Shown: positions 23,206 through 33,989, numbered from the stretch's first letter. The stretch is 64,000 nucleotides of DNA from Clostridia bacterium (GCA_017537175.1 JAFYLH010000032.1:84334-148333), one strand, 5' to 3'. The notes: generated from the sequence alone by a model not told the origin. Translations and numbers: made by a program.

Positions 23206-24939
23206 TTATTTAGATAATTTTTCAAGAATTGTTCGTCTTATACCGTCATAATCCCCGTATTCTACCGAGCAGAGCTTATCGCGGTCGATCATTTTTCCGT
23301 CAACAAAGAACTCTCTGGGATCCTTTGTGAAAATTACCTTATCATAAAGCTCCTTTACAGCCTCGGCGCCGAACTTCTTTTTGTATCCGTTAAGAAGCAC
23401 GCAAAGGTCGCAGGCGCGCTTAAGTATCTTATAGCGCAGGGAGAGCATAGGCTTGCCATCCTTGCCGGGATAAACAAAGCACAGGTCTCCCGCAGGCCAG
23501 TTGAAGTATCTTATATCCTCGGTGGGACGGTCGGTCCAAACGGTATAGTTCCATCTAAGGAAGCCGTCCATTTCAAAATAAGAGGTAAGAACACCTAAGA
23601 AAAGTCCCTCACAAAGGTCGTTTTTGACCATAACATTGGGATGAGGAGGATTGTTGCATACATACCATGTAAAGCGGCTGTCGGGCATAGTTGCCTTGTA
23701 TTCAAGTATCTTGTCAAACTCTGTTGACAGAGAAAGCAGGGAAGGAACATAGTCGACTACGGTATCCTTAAATTCGGGGATAAACTCGCTGTGATTTATT
23801 GCCGCCTTGAACACAAAGCCGGGAGCTATCTCCTTTATATGCTCTGTTATGCGGCGGTAAGCTGCGGTATCGTGGGGCTCGTCTGCCACAACACGCACAC
23901 GGTCTATCTGCTTTGTTTCTGCAAAATAATCGTGTACCGCCTTGATGTATGCGTCTACATCCTTGCCCTCGGTGATATACTTATAAACACCCTCGTCCAC
24001 ATCAAAATATCTCAGCTTAAGTCCGTCGGGATGATCGGGGGTTATAGAGTCAAAGCCGCCCCAGTAGTCGCACCATACATTTACAAGACCGTAGAGGGAT
24101 ATCTCGCCCTCGATGTCATATTCGGCACACAGGTCTATGTATCTCTGTGCATCGGTAAAATCGTATGTAAATCTGCCCTTTTCCTTATATATCTTAACTA
24201 TGGAATATTCATAGAGGTTTGCATCATTGCGCTGTTCAAGATGGCACCACTGACCGCTCCAGGGGGTATCCGACATAATAAGGGTGACCGTATCCTGACC
24301 AAGCTCTGACATGGAGTAGAGATAGTTTTCCATTATCTCAAAATGCTCATCACTCCAAGGCTCTACATCATATTGTCTTGCCAGATTGCAGTTATGCTGC
24401 CAGAGATCAAGGAAAAACTTCTTTTCGTCGGGGAAGGAGAAGAGATAGTTGTATACCTTGAGAGTTACATTAGTCTCACCTATCTTTTCCTCGGGGGAAA
24501 ACATATCACAAAGATAGAACTCAAGGGTAATGTCATACTCGCCCGCGTTTACAAAGGCATCCGCTCTTACCTCGGCATAGATCGCCGCAACACTGCCCCC
24601 GTCATATTCCTTGACAGACTTGTTTTCAAGGATATCTGCCTTTAAGAGCCTGTCGTCATCTGGAATAAGGCTCTCTATATAAAGCTTGGTAAAAAGCTCG
24701 CTCTTTGCAGCTACACGAAGAGTCTTTTTTCTTTTTTGGGCAAAATAAGGACTGCTGCCCACATTAAGGGTAAAGCCCTCGTCAAGAGAAAGGATGACCT
24801 GAAAGGCCGCCGTATCGTTTCTTGCACAGGCAAGGGATATGGTATTGTCGTATTCGTCTATCATTTTGGGATTGCATCCGTGATACAGACCATCTGTCAG
24901 CTTGAAGGTCTCGGGTCTTATTCCGTATTTAAAATTCAT
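23206..24939 (-). CDS. DUF4091 / glycoside hydrolase family 123-like protein
   Basis: The 577-residue product has no signal peptide. An N-terminal beta-sandwich (about 1-165) is followed by a TIM-barrel region of the DUF4091/GH123 type (about 175-510), with DYWGGFDS, RVRVVADEPHD, NPPHPNV, FLRWNYTVW and FVYPGKDGKPMLSLRYKILKRA near the C-terminal end of the barrel. GH123 enzymes act on N-acetylgalactosamine-containing glycans by substrate-assisted catalysis; DUF4091 relatives are mostly uncharacterised. ATG 24939 behind GAGGTG is chosen over upstream in-frame ATGs. TTGTGT-17-TATAAT on the minus strand is a plausible promoter. It is a single-gene unit. Confidence 0.8.
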   Translation of the reverse strand: MNFKYGIRPETFKLTDGLYHGCNPKMIDEYDNTISLACARNDTAAFQVILSLDEGFTLNVGSSPYFAQKRKKTLRVAAKSELFTKLYIESLIPDDDRLLKADILENKSVKEYDGGSVAAIYAEVRADAFVNAGEYDITLEFYLCDMFSPEEKIGETNVTLKVYNYLFSFPDEKKFFLDLWQHNCNLARQYDVEPWSDEHFEIMENYLYSMSELGQDTVTLIMSDTPWSGQWCHLEQRNDANLYEYSIVKIYKEKGRFTYDFTDAQRYIDLCAEYDIEGEISLYGLVNVWCDYWGGFDSITPDHPDGLKLRYFDVDEGVYKYITEGKDVDAYIKAVHDYFAETKQIDRVRVVADEPHDTAAYRRITEHIKEIAPGFVFKAAINHSEFIPEFKDTVVDYVPSLLSLSTEFDKILEYKATMPDSRFTWYVCNNPPHPNVMVKNDLCEGLFLGVLTSYFEMDGFLRWNYTVWTDRPTEDIRYFNWPAGDLCFVYPGKDGKPMLSLRYKILKRACDLCVLLNGYKKKFGAEAVKELYDKVIFTKDPREFFVDGKMIDRDKLCSVEYGDYDGIRRTILEKLSK

Positions 24940-25010
24940 AGCGCACCTCACAATATTGTTACCTATATTATACACTTATTTATCTAATTACACAATATGT
25001 AAAATTAAGG

Positions 25011-25039
25011 TTTACAAAATAATTTTCTTGTGGTATAAT
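25011..25039 (+). promoter_or_regulatory. Sigma-A promoter of gdpP-rplI-dnaB
   Basis: TTTACA (25011-25016) and TATAAT (25034-25039), spacer 17 bp. Confidence 0.65.
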
Positions 25040-25074
25040 GGATACTGTATAATTATCTCTAAGGAAGTGGTTGT

Positions 25075-27102
25075 ATGGGAAAATATTATAAAAACCCTAA
25101 ATCATATATAGCTCCCACCCTTGCGGTATCCCTGTTTGCGGTGCTTTGTATGGCGGTGTTTACACTGCTGGTGCTGCTTACCGACATAAAGCCTGCAAGG
25201 ATCGGTGTGGTGACGATAGCGGTATATATTGTTATCTGCGCAATAGGTATAGGCATATATCTTTTTATCAATTCAAGAGTCCAGCGCTTCCACGCAGTTG
25301 ACGACAGCGCCACCGATCTTGAATGTAATCTGACACTCAATTTCCTGTCAGAACTCTATATGCCCGTAGTGCTTATCAATGCTCAGAACAAGATAATATG
25401 GTATAACAAGAGCTTTTCGGACAAGGCAAGTGTTCGTGGCACCCTCTACGGAAAAAGCTTTGGAGATTATTGCCCGATATCCAAGGAGGAGCTGCTTGCA
25501 AGCGATCTGCCCAAGGGTATGACGGTCGAGGCATTTGGCTCATACTACAATGTAAAGGCGCACAATCTGCCCTTTAACGGAGAAAGCATGGTGCTTACCG
25601 CCTGGAACGACTGTACCGAGCTTGTTCTTGCAAACAAAAAGATCGAGGACGAAAATCCTCTGGTAGCCTTTATAGTTATAGATAACCTTGAGGATCTTAT
25701 GCAGTATGCTCAGGAGAGCTACCGCTCTGCCTCTGCCCGTGTGGAGGAGATACTTCGCTCCTGGGCGGACTCTATAGACGGTATCTTCCGTGAGTACGAA
25801 AGGGACAAGTTTATACTTGTTTTCCAGGCAAGGCATCTGACCGATTTTGTTGCCACAAAATTTGAAATACTTGATAAGATCAGAGATGTGCGTGTGGGCG
25901 TAAGCAACCTGCCGGTCACCTTGTCTATAGGCATCTCCACCCTTGACGGCAATCTTGCCGAAAAGGAAAAGAATTCCCGCTCTGCCCTTGACACCGCTCT
26001 CCAGCGAGGCGGCGACCAGGTGGTTCTTAAGACCAAGGACGGAAGCGAGTTCTACGGCGGCAAGGTACAGACCGCAAACCGCAGAAGCAAGGTAAGGGCA
26101 AGGGTTGTGGCAGAGGAGCTGAGCCATCAGATGGCACAGGCTGATAATGTTCTTATTATGACCCATGTATACCCCGACTATGATGCCATAGGTGCGGCTG
26201 TGGGTCTGGCAAGACTTGCCGAATACTGCGGAACAAAGTTCAATATAGTAACCAACTTTACCTCAAGCGATTTCAAAAAATGCGCCGCCAAGCTTCCCGG
26301 CTATGCGGACAGCGGTGTGTTTGTGGATGTATCCGGAGCCAAAAGCCTGATGGGCAAGGGTACTCTGCTTGTAATAGCGGATGTTAACAACCCCACCCAG
26401 TACGAGGCACAAAAGCTTGCGGATATGGCACCGGCTATAGCTGTGATCGACCATCACCGCAAGGCGGCACAGTTCAGCTATGAGCCTAAGATAACATATA
26501 TCGAGCCTGCGGCATCCTCTACCTGTGAGATGGTGGCAGAGATGCTGGAGCATGTTCTTGCTCCCGGACTTCTTACCCGCAATATAGCGGATATACTTTT
26601 GGCAGGTATTATGCTTGATACCAAGCAGTTTAGCCGTAACACGGGAGCCCGTACCTTTGGCGCGGCGCTTTATCTGCGCAACGAGGGGGCAAACCCCGCA
26701 AGTGCAGGTGAGTTCTTCCACACCGAGCTCAGCTCACTTACAAGCGAGGCTGATTTTGAAAGCAATGTAGTTATATACCGTTCCTCTATTGCCATTGCCC
26801 AGAACGGCAATCAGACAAACGAGGCAATAGGCAGAGTTGCGGCGGCAAAGGCGGCAGACAAGCTGCTGAATGTAATAGGGGTGGAGGCGTCCTTTGTGGT
26901 ATGTCATACACAGGATGCAGTCCATATTTCCGCCCGCAGTAACGGAAAAATAAATGTCCAGCTCATCGTCGAAAAGCTGGGCGGCGGCGGTCACTTTGAC
27001 TCGGCGGCTACCCGTCTTACCGATATCGGACTTTCGGATGCTCTTACCAAGCTGAAGAAGGCCATCGACGAATATTTAAGCGAAAACAAAGAGGAGAAAT
27101 AA
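25075..27102 (+). CDS. gdpP: Cyclic-di-AMP phosphodiesterase GdpP
   Basis: The 675-residue membrane protein hydrolyses c-di-AMP. Two transmembrane helices (about 12-70) are followed by a PAS-like segment ([13 protein letters not shown]), a degenerate GGDEF domain (about 180-320), a DHH domain ([10 protein letters not shown] near 368, [10 protein letters not shown] near 457) and a DHHA1 domain with [12 protein letters not shown] (about 635). All metal-binding Asp/His clusters are visible. AAGGAAGTGG precedes the ATG. rplI begins one base after its stop, so gdpP-rplI-dnaB form the operon common in Bacillota. Confidence 0.95.
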   Translation: MGKYYKNPKSYIAPTLAVSLFAVLCMAVFTLLVLLTDIKPARIGVVTIAVYIVICAIGIGIYLFINSRVQRFHAVDDSATDLECNLTLNFLSELYMPVVLINAQNKIIWYNKSFSDKASVRGTLYGKSFGDYCPISKEELLASDLPKGMTVEAFGSYYNVKAHNLPFNGESMVLTAWNDCTELVLANKKIEDENPLVAFIVIDNLEDLMQYAQESYRSASARVEEILRSWADSIDGIFREYERDKFILVFQARHLTDFVATKFEILDKIRDVRVGVSNLPVTLSIGISTLDGNLAEKEKNSRSALDTALQRGGDQVVLKTKDGSEFYGGKVQTANRRSKVRARVVAEELSHQMAQADNVLIMTHVYPDYDAIGAAVGLARLAEYCGTKFNIVTNFTSSDFKKCAAKLPGYADSGVFVDVSGAKSLMGKGTLLVIADVNNPTQYEAQKLADMAPAIAVIDHHRKAAQFSYEPKITYIEPAASSTCEMVAEMLEHVLAPGLLTRNIADILLAGIMLDTKQFSRNTGARTFGAALYLRNEGANPASAGEFFHTELSSLTSEADFESNVVIYRSSIAIAQNGNQTNEAIGRVAAAKAADKLLNVIGVEASFVVCHTQDAVHISARSNGKINVQLIVEKLGGGGHFDSAATRLTDIGLSDALTKLKKAIDEYLSENKEEK

Positions 27103-27103
27103 A

Positions 27104-27544
27104 ATGAAGGTAGTACTTACAAAGGATGTAAAAGCACAGGGAAAGGCGGGACAGGTTATCAATGTATCCGACGGATATGCCCGCAACTTCCTTTTCCCCA
27201 AGGGTCTTGCTGTAGAGGCGGATGCCAAAGCTCTCAACGAGATAAAAAATAAGGAAGCCTCCCAGAAGCACAAGATAGAGGTTGAGACCAATGCCGCAAA
27301 GGCAACTGCAGAAAAGCTTGCCGCAGTTCAGGTCAAGATCAAGTGTCAGTCGGGCGGCGACGGCAGACTTTACGGCTCTGTTACCACCAAGGACATTGCC
27401 GAGGAGCTTAAAAAGCAGCACGGCATAGAGATAGACAAGCGTAAGATCCAGATGGATGCCATCAAGGCTTACGGCACCTATACCGGCGATGTTAAGCTTT
27501 ACAACGGTATCGTAGGTAAAGTAACCGTAGTTGTTTGCGAATAA
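27104..27544 (+). CDS. rplI: Ribosomal protein L9
   Basis: The 146-residue product is L9 of the 50S subunit: [21 protein letters not shown], then [16 protein letters not shown] (N-domain), a long connecting helix and the C-domain with [18 protein letters not shown]. The start lies one base after the gdpP stop, with GGAG overlapping the end of gdpP. Confidence 0.97.
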   Translation: MKVVLTKDVKAQGKAGQVINVSDGYARNFLFPKGLAVEADAKALNEIKNKEASQKHKIEVETNAAKATAEKLAAVQVKIKCQSGGDGRLYGSVTTKDIAEELKKQHGIEIDKRKIQMDAIKAYGTYTGDVKLYNGIVGKVTVVVCE

Positions 27545-27639
27545 GCACCTGCGGTGCGGCTGCAATCGGGATTTATCTTTCGCTTTAACAGATGTTTAAT
27601 GCCCGATTTGAAATAATTTTAGAATAGAGGTATAATATT

Positions 27640-29016
27640 ATGCCTGAATTAACAGATGAATTAGGGCGCCGAATGCCCTTTTCCCTTGAAGCCGAGCAAT
27701 CGGTGCTGGGCTCAATAATCATAGATCCGGAGTGCTTTTCCACACTTCCCGCTCTTGTGTCCTCTCAGGATTTTTACTTAGAGGAGCACCGTATCATCTA
27801 TGCCGCAATGCAGAGTCTCTTTCTGTCCAGCAAGGCTATCGATACGGTTACCCTTATCGATTCTCTGGCGAAGATAGGCGCAGAGGATGCAAGTGTAAAC
27901 CCCAGACTGATAAACAAGGAAGAAATAACAAATTATTTAAAGCTTATTGCCGACATTGTTCCCACAGCGGCCAATGTTAAGGAATATGCAAAGATAGTCC
28001 ACGACAACGCCAAGCTGCGCGCCCTTATCGAGGAGTGCGCCAAGATAACCGAAAATGCTTATTCCGGTACAGAGGATGCCGCCACCGTTATCGGTGATGC
28101 CGAGCAGCGCATCTTTGCCCTGGCGCAGGATAACACTCAAAAGTCCTTTGCGGATATCAAGGATGTTCTGGTACAGACTCTGAGTCAGATAAAGCAGGTT
28201 CAGACCGAGGGTATTGCCGCAATGACGGTTCCCACAGGCTTTTCGGGAGTTGACCGTGTGCTTGTAGGTATGGGTAAAAGCGACCTTGTGCTTATAGGTG
28301 CCCGTCCCGGTATGGGTAAGACCTCCTTTGCGCTGAACATTGCCACAATGGCGGCACAGCGCTTTGCCCGCGAGGGCTCAAACAAGGCGGTATGTATATT
28401 CTCGCTGGAAATGTCAAACGAGCAGCTTGTTCAGCGAGTATTGGCAAGTGAGGCTATGGTAGACAGCTATGCTCTGCGCTCGGGTGAGCTGACAGGTGAG
28501 GACTGGACCAAGCTTGCACAGACCTCCTCCATACTTTCGGATTACAATATAAAGATAGACGACTCCACAGGTGTGACCATCACATCTATGAAGGCAAAGC
28601 TGCGCCGTGAGAGAAACATCGGTATGATAGTTATCGACTATCTCCAGCTGATGAACTCTGACCGCAAGATCGACAACAAGGTAAACGAGGTTGCCGATAT
28701 ATCCCGTAACCTCAAGATCATGGCAAAGGAATTTAATGTTCCCGTAATCTGTCTTTCTCAGCTTTCTCGAGGTCCTGAGGGACGTACAGACAAAAAGCCT
28801 ATGCTTTCCGACCTTCGTGACTCGGGTGCTATCGAGCAGGATGCGGATATAGTAATGTTCCTTTACCGTGAGGAATATTATGACAAGGAAAAGAACCAGA
28901 ACACCGCCAAGGTCATCGTAGCAAAGAACCGTCACGGCGGTACGGGTGATATAGATGTGGGCTGGATAGGTAAGTTTACCAAGTTCACTACACTCTCTGA
29001 CAGAGAAGAACCGTAG
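27640..29016 (+). CDS. dnaB: Replicative DNA helicase
   Basis: The 458-residue product is the hexameric replication-fork helicase. An N-terminal collar domain (PFSLEAEQSVLGSIIID) precedes a RecA-type motor with Walker A GARPGMGKTSFALN (near 219-232), Walker B MIVIDYLQLM and the arginine-finger region YREEYYDKE. AGAGGT lies upstream. About 95 bp separate it from rplI without a clear terminator, so it probably shares that transcript. A hairpin array starts at its stop codon. Confidence 0.97.
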   Translation: MPELTDELGRRMPFSLEAEQSVLGSIIIDPECFSTLPALVSSQDFYLEEHRIIYAAMQSLFLSSKAIDTVTLIDSLAKIGAEDASVNPRLINKEEITNYLKLIADIVPTAANVKEYAKIVHDNAKLRALIEECAKITENAYSGTEDAATVIGDAEQRIFALAQDNTQKSFADIKDVLVQTLSQIKQVQTEGIAAMTVPTGFSGVDRVLVGMGKSDLVLIGARPGMGKTSFALNIATMAAQRFAREGSNKAVCIFSLEMSNEQLVQRVLASEAMVDSYALRSGELTGEDWTKLAQTSSILSDYNIKIDDSTGVTITSMKAKLRRERNIGMIVIDYLQLMNSDRKIDNKVNEVADISRNLKIMAKEFNVPVICLSQLSRGPEGRTDKKPMLSDLRDSGAIEQDADIVMFLYREEYYDKEKNQNTAKVIVAKNRHGGTGDIDVGWIGKFTKFTTLSDREEP

Positions 29017-29150
29017 TGATCATAGCTATGATCACAATGAAATGATACCTACGGTATCGTGAAATCTGCTTCGCAGGTGAAATCCATCCTTCGGATGGGT
29101 GAAATATTTGCCTTTGGCAAATGTTAAGGAAACTTTTTGCAAAGCAAAAA
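29016..29150. repeat. Hairpin array with GTGAAAT linkers (array D)
   Basis: A 20-bp perfect palindrome (29016-29035) is followed by TGAAAT (29038) and GTGAAAT at 29059, 29077 and 29099. They separate different stem-loops: GATACC-TAC-GGTATC, CTGC-TTC-GCAG, CCATCC-TTC-GGATGG and ATTTGCC-TTT-GGCAAAT. TTTTTGC-AAA-GCAAAAA comes last. The array fills the gap between dnaB and tilS. Confidence 0.75.
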
Positions 29151-29164
29151 GTAATTGATTGTAA

Positions 29165-30469
29165 ATGATTGATAAAATTAAAAATACAATAAATAAGTAT
29201 GATATGCTATCATATGATGGCAGTATTGCGGTGGCCTTTTCGGGTGGAGCTGATTCCACAGCTCTGCTTGATATCCTTCATAAGGCAGGGTACAGGCCAT
29301 CGGCTATACATGTAAATCATATGATAAGAGGTGCTGAGGCTGACGGGGACGAGGAGTTCTGCCGATGCTTCTGTAAAGAAAGAAATATCCCCTTCTTCTG
29401 CCACCGTATTGATGTTCCCGCCGAGGCAAAAAAAAGCGGCGAGGGGCTTGAGGAGGCGGCAAGAAGGCTGAGATATGCCGCTATCGAGCAAACGGTAAAA
29501 AAAGAGGGCATCCTTAGGGTGGCTACAGCCCACCACGCCGATGACAACGCAGAGACGGTGATATTCAATATAGTCAGAGGCAGCGGAGCCAAGGGCGGCT
29601 GCGGTATTCCCCCGGTAAGGGATATCTATGTAAGACCTCTTATTGAGGTCACAAGGGATGAGATAATCTCCTACTGCAAAGAAAACAGTCTTGATTTTGT
29701 TACCGATTCCACCAACCTGTCAAGCGACTATACAAGGAATTTTATCCGCCACGAGATAATGCCAAAGCTAAAGGAGATCAATCCTCTTGCAAGCGAGGCG
29801 TTGGGCAGATTTTCGGCACTTTTGCGCAGCGACGAATCAGCACTTGACTCTCTTGTTCCAAATAAGGATGCGGACAGGCAGACCCTTGCGGCGTTGCCGG
29901 ATGCACTGCTTTCAAGATATATCAGACGGGAGTGCGCCGAGCTGGGAGTCCATGTGTCCCAACACAGCACAGAGTCGCTGATAAAGGCAGTAAGAGACGG
30001 TAACAGGTATCTCATAACCGATATGGGTAAGGATATTGTGGGTGTCTGTGACCGAAATTCTCTTATTTTTCGTAAAAAAATCACAGAAAAAACACAAATG
30101 AGCTCTATAATGGAGGATGGAGAGACATCCTTTGGTGAGCTTTATATGCTCTTTGTTACCAAAGACATAAAAAAAGCCTGTGAGCATCAGGGCGGTAAGA
30201 CGGTTTGCCTTGACGCAGATAAGCTCAAGGGCAGGCTTTATTTAAGGAGCCGTCAGGATGGTGACAGATACCGATACGGTGATATGACCCATTCTCTTAA
30301 AAAGCTCTTTAATTCACGGGGCATACCTGTTGAAGAGAGAGATAATATCCCTCTTGTCTGCGACGATGAGGGTATAGTCTGGATACCGGGTTTTTCGGTG
30401 GCAGACCGAGTTAAAACGGATAATAAAGAAAATAATACAATATATATAGTTTACAGTAAGAGGAGTTAA
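29165..30469 (+). CDS. tilS: tRNA(Ile)-lysidine synthetase
   Basis: The 434-residue product converts the wobble C of CAU-anticodon tRNA-Ile to lysidine. It has an N-terminal PP-loop domain (VAFSGGADSTALLDIL, residues about 22-37), ATAHHADDNAETV and NFIRHEIMPKL, then a C-terminal TilS substrate-binding domain with GDRYRYGDM and SLKKLFNSRGIP. No ribosome site is close to ATG 29165; AAGGA lies 34 nt upstream, on the far side of a hairpin. hpt begins 2 bases after the stop, giving the common tilS-hpt-ftsH operon. Confidence 0.94.
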   Translation: MIDKIKNTINKYDMLSYDGSIAVAFSGGADSTALLDILHKAGYRPSAIHVNHMIRGAEADGDEEFCRCFCKERNIPFFCHRIDVPAEAKKSGEGLEEAARRLRYAAIEQTVKKEGILRVATAHHADDNAETVIFNIVRGSGAKGGCGIPPVRDIYVRPLIEVTRDEIISYCKENSLDFVTDSTNLSSDYTRNFIRHEIMPKLKEINPLASEALGRFSALLRSDESALDSLVPNKDADRQTLAALPDALLSRYIRRECAELGVHVSQHSTESLIKAVRDGNRYLITDMGKDIVGVCDRNSLIFRKKITEKTQMSSIMEDGETSFGELYMLFVTKDIKKACEHQGGKTVCLDADKLKGRLYLRSRQDGDRYRYGDMTHSLKKLFNSRGIPVEERDNIPLVCDDEGIVWIPGFSVADRVKTDNKENNTIYIVYSKRS

Positions 30470-30471
30470 AA

Positions 30472-31029
30472 ATGATACTTAACAAAGACGTAGAAAGAGT
30501 CCTCGTCTCCGAGGAAGAGATCGAAGCTATGGTTAAGCGCATAGCGTCTGAAATAGACCGTGACTATGCAAACTCAGGCAAAAAATTTCTTCTTCTTTGT
30601 ATACTTAAGGGATCTGTCGTATTTATGGGAGATCTTATGAAGCATATAACCATTCCTGTAGAGATCGACTTTATGAAGGTCTCTTCATACGGAGCAGGAA
30701 CTCAGACCACAGGCAGGATCAATATAATGCTTGACCTGCACAGAAGTGATTTTGCCAATACCGACATACTTATTGTAGAGGATATTATCGACAGCGGCAG
30801 AACACTTTCTTATCTGGTAGAATACCTTAAGCTCAAGGGTGCAAATACTGTTAAGACCTGTACTCTGCTTGACAAGCCTGAACGCCGTGAGGTGGACTTT
30901 ACCCCCGATTATTGCGGCTGTGCTATTCCCGATGAATTTGTTATCGGCTACGGGCTTGACTATGATGAGCAGTACAGAGCACTCCCTTATGTAGGCATTC
31001 TCAAAAGATCTGTGTATGCAGGAGAATAA
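30472..31029 (+). CDS. hpt: Hypoxanthine phosphoribosyltransferase
   Basis: The 185-residue product salvages hypoxanthine and guanine with PRPP. The PRPP-binding motif ILIVEDIIDSGRT lies near residue 100-112, with KGSVVFMGDL and KVSSYGAGTQTTG loops and a C-terminal YVGILKRSVY. AGAGGAG overlaps the end of tilS. Confidence 0.95.
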   Translation: MILNKDVERVLVSEEEIEAMVKRIASEIDRDYANSGKKFLLLCILKGSVVFMGDLMKHITIPVEIDFMKVSSYGAGTQTTGRINIMLDLHRSDFANTDILIVEDIIDSGRTLSYLVEYLKLKGANTVKTCTLLDKPERREVDFTPDYCGCAIPDEFVIGYGLDYDEQYRALPYVGILKRSVYAGE

Positions 31030-31071
31030 ATTTGTATATCATATTTAAGGAGTAAATAAACGGAGAACAAA

Positions 31072-33087
31072 ATGAATAAAAAGGGCAATAACAAAAAAGT
31101 ACTGATTTTTTATATACTCATTATTGCTGTTATTCTGTTCAGCGTAGGCAGTCTCATAACAGGTGCTGCCTCAAAGAAGGTACAGTACAGCGAAATTTTG
31201 CAGATGTTTGATGCAAAAGAGGTCAAGAGCTTTACCATTGACCAGAAGAACAATCTTGTCATCACCACACAGACAGGTGAAGAGGTCAAGTTCAGACTTC
31301 TTTCTGTAAACATATTCTACGAGGATACACACCGTATCGTAAAATCACAGCTCAAGGAAGGCATCATCGAGAGCTATAACTATAAGGAGCCTACCAGTAT
31401 TCCCTGGTGGGTGAGCTTCCTGCCCTATATCGGCCTTATAGGTCTCTTTATATTCCTTTGGATATATATGGTGCGCCAGACCTCGGGCAAGGGCGGTAAG
31501 ATCGGAAGCTTTGGCAGAGCCAAGGTGAAGACCCCGGGAGACGATAAGAACAAGGTCCTGTTCAAGGATGTTGCGGGTGCAGATGAGGAAAAGGAGGAGC
31601 TCAAGGAGTTTGTTGACTTCCTGCGCGACCCCAAGAAGTATACCAAGTTAGGTGCCAAAATACCTCACGGTGCGCTTCTCATAGGCCCTCCCGGTACAGG
31701 TAAGACCCTTCTTGCAAAGGCAGTCGCAGGTGAGGCAGGAGTTCCCTTCTACTCTATCTCCGGCTCCGACTTTGTTGAAATGTATGTAGGTGTGGGTGCC
31801 AGCCGTGTCCGTGACCTTTTTGATACGGCGCGCAAGAGCCCTGCAAGTATTATATTTATAGACGAGATCGACGCGGTGGGCAGACACAGAGGTGCAGGCC
31901 TGGGCGGCGGTCATGACGAAAGAGAGCAGACCTTAAACCAGCTGCTGGTAGAGATGGACGGCTTTGGCACACATGACGGCGTTATCGTTCTTGCGGCAAC
32001 CAACCGCCCCGATATCCTTGACCCCGCGCTGCTTCGTCCCGGCCGTTTTGACAGACAGATCACAGTAGGCTATCCCGATCTTCGCGGCCGTGTGGATATC
32101 CTTCATGTTCACGCAAAGAACAAGCCCTTTGGCGGCGATGTTGACTTTGATAAGGTAGCACAGACCACCGCAGGCTTTACAGGTGCGGATCTTGCCAACC
32201 TGCTTAACGAGGCGGCGCTTCTGGCGGCAAGAAGAAACAAGATGCTTATCGGTATGGATGATATCGAGGAGGCTGCCCTTAAGATAATGGTAGGTCCTCA
32301 GAAGAAGTCTATGAAGATCAAGCCCGAGGAAAAGCGCAAGACCGCATATCACGAGGCAGGTCACGCAATTATTGCATACGCCCTTCCCAATCTTGACCCC
32401 GTAAGACAGATATCCATCATTCCCAGCGGCAGAGCACTGGGCTATACCCTTACTCCCCCCGTTGAGGATAAGTACAGCGTATACAAGCAGGGTCTCAAGG
32501 ATAAGATCACAATGCTCCTTGGCGGCCGTGTTGCCGAGAAGATTATCTTTGACGATATTTCGGGCGGTGCGTCCAACGATATCGAGCGCGCTACCGATAC
32601 AGCCCGTAAGATGGTTACAAAGCTGGGTATGAGCGACAAGCTTGGACCCATAGCCTTTGGCGGCTCCACCACAGGGGATGAGGTATTTTTGGGCAGAGAC
32701 TTCTCCAACTCCCGCAACTATTCCGAGACCGTTGCCGCTATGATAGACGAGGAGATCCGTTCTATCATAATGTACGAGTTTGAGAGAGCCGAAAAGATCC
32801 TTCGTGACAATATCGACAAGCTTCATTTTATAGCAGAGTACCTTACCAAGTATGAGGTAATGGATGATAAGCAGTTCAAGGCAGCTATGGAAAGCGATGC
32901 TCCCACCGAGGAAATGCTCAACGCCATAGCCGAGGAGAACAAGACTCAGCGCGATAAGGAAAACGACGAGGCAAGAGCCAACGAAGAGGCAAAGGCTAAA
33001 GCAGAGGCTGAAGCACAAGCGCAGGCGCAAGCCGCAGAAGGCGAGCCTGAGGATGACGCTGACGACCAAAATAATATAAAGGAATAA
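31072..33087 (+). CDS. ftsH: ATP-dependent zinc metalloprotease FtsH
   Basis: The 671-residue membrane protease degrades damaged and regulatory membrane proteins. Two membrane segments (about 8-28 and 122-142) flank an extracytoplasmic domain. The AAA module follows with GPPGTGKT (about 205), [15 protein letters not shown] and the SRH region [20 protein letters not shown]. The M41 protease domain has HEAGH near residue 426-430. The C-terminus is a long charged tail with [21 protein letters not shown] repeats. A strong terminator follows. Confidence 0.97.
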   Translation: MNKKGNNKKVLIFYILIIAVILFSVGSLITGAASKKVQYSEILQMFDAKEVKSFTIDQKNNLVITTQTGEEVKFRLLSVNIFYEDTHRIVKSQLKEGIIESYNYKEPTSIPWWVSFLPYIGLIGLFIFLWIYMVRQTSGKGGKIGSFGRAKVKTPGDDKNKVLFKDVAGADEEKEELKEFVDFLRDPKKYTKLGAKIPHGALLIGPPGTGKTLLAKAVAGEAGVPFYSISGSDFVEMYVGVGASRVRDLFDTARKSPASIIFIDEIDAVGRHRGAGLGGGHDEREQTLNQLLVEMDGFGTHDGVIVLAATNRPDILDPALLRPGRFDRQITVGYPDLRGRVDILHVHAKNKPFGGDVDFDKVAQTTAGFTGADLANLLNEAALLAARRNKMLIGMDDIEEAALKIMVGPQKKSMKIKPEEKRKTAYHEAGHAIIAYALPNLDPVRQISIIPSGRALGYTLTPPVEDKYSVYKQGLKDKITMLLGGRVAEKIIFDDISGGASNDIERATDTARKMVTKLGMSDKLGPIAFGGSTTGDEVFLGRDFSNSRNYSETVAAMIDEEIRSIIMYEFERAEKILRDNIDKLHFIAEYLTKYEVMDDKQFKAAMESDAPTEEMLNAIAEENKTQRDKENDEARANEEAKAKAEAEAQAQAQAAEGEPEDDADDQNNIKE

Positions 33088-33117
33088 TTTAAAGCCGCCA
33101 TATGGCGGCTTTAAATT
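33086..33117 (+). terminator. Terminator of tilS-hpt-ftsH
   Basis: AATTTAAAGCCGCC ATAT GGCGGCTTTAAATT, perfect 14-bp stem, at the ftsH stop codon and only 9 bp before the next start. Confidence 0.75.
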
Positions 33118-33125
33118 GAATTATT

Positions 33126-33929
33126 ATGACAAAGTTTATTTGCCCCATATGCAAGGAGGCTCTTTCGGGAGAAAAAAGCCTTGTGTGTCCCAACCGACAT
33201 TGCTTTGACCGTGCCAAGGGCGGTTACGTAAATCTTCTTTCGGGCAAGGGCGGCAATCACGGAGACCCAAAGGATATGGTCCTTGCAAGAAAAAGCTTTC
33301 TTGACAAGGGCTTTTATGAGCCCTTAAGAGAGGATATAGCCGCTACGGTGGCATCGGTTACTCCCAATGACGGCGCAGTTCTTGACTGCGGCTGCGGTGA
33401 ATGCTACTATACCCACAGAATCGCAGAGCTTCTCCCTGAAGCTCATATTATGGGTATTGATGTATCAAAGGATGCGGTAAACTACGGCTGTAAGCGCAGT
33501 AAAGCTCTTGACCTTGCGGTGGCAAGCGTTTATGCAATGCCTGTGACTGATCTGAGTGTGGATACTGCGGTAAGCATCTTTGCCCCCTGTGCTCTTGAGG
33601 AGTTTGTAAGAGTACTTAAGCCCGAGGGTCATCTTGTTATGGCCATCGGCGGAGAAAACCACCTTTGGTCATTAAAAAAGGCGGTATACGATACCCCCTA
33701 TAAAAACGAAACAGCGGATTATGAGCTGCAGGGTCTTGAGTTTGTGGGCAAAAAGGAGTTAAAGTACGCTATAGAGCTTAGCTCCGCCGAGGATATAAAA
33801 AACCTTTTCTCCATGACACCCTACTACCATAAGACCTCCCGTGAGGATATTGCAAAGCTTGACACACTTACCTGCCTTACAACGGAGATAGAGTTTGAGA
33901 TACTTATATACAAAAAGGTATCTGCATAA
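33126..33929 (+). CDS. 23S rRNA (guanine-N1)-methyltransferase, RlmA type
   Basis: The 267-residue product matches RlmA: an N-terminal zinc ribbon (CPICKEAL, CPNRHCFD), the FDRAKGGYVNLL motif, then a class I SAM methyltransferase with LDCGCGECYYT and GIDVSKDAV. RlmA I/II methylate G745 or G748 in 23S rRNA helix 35; RlmA II is linked to tylosin resistance. Which subtype this is cannot be told. No clear ribosome site precedes the ATG, and the ftsH terminator lies just before it. Some read-through or a weak promoter is needed. Confidence 0.85.
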   Translation: MTKFICPICKEALSGEKSLVCPNRHCFDRAKGGYVNLLSGKGGNHGDPKDMVLARKSFLDKGFYEPLREDIAATVASVTPNDGAVLDCGCGECYYTHRIAELLPEAHIMGIDVSKDAVNYGCKRSKALDLAVASVYAMPVTDLSVDTAVSIFAPCALEEFVRVLKPEGHLVMAIGGENHLWSLKKAVYDTPYKNETADYELQGLEFVGKKELKYAIELSSAEDIKNLFSMTPYYHKTSREDIAKLDTLTCLTTEIEFEILIYKKVSA

Positions 33930-33989
33930 GCGGATACCTGCCATTTATTTGTCCAAAGGACAAATAAATAAAACCGCCGAAGCGGTTTT
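33918..33989. terminator. Cluster of three hairpins after the methyltransferase gene
   Basis: GGTATCTGC/GCGGATACC (33918-33939, overlapping the stop), TTTATTTGTCC/GGACAAATAAA (33944-33968) and AAAACCGC CGAA GCGGTTTT (33970-33989). The last two sit between convergent genes and can terminate both. Confidence 0.6.

Noticed and set aside
31933..33069. 378-codon open frame opposite ftsH
   Set aside because: Antisense shadow of ftsH with no start signal and Leu/Cys-rich low-information sequence.
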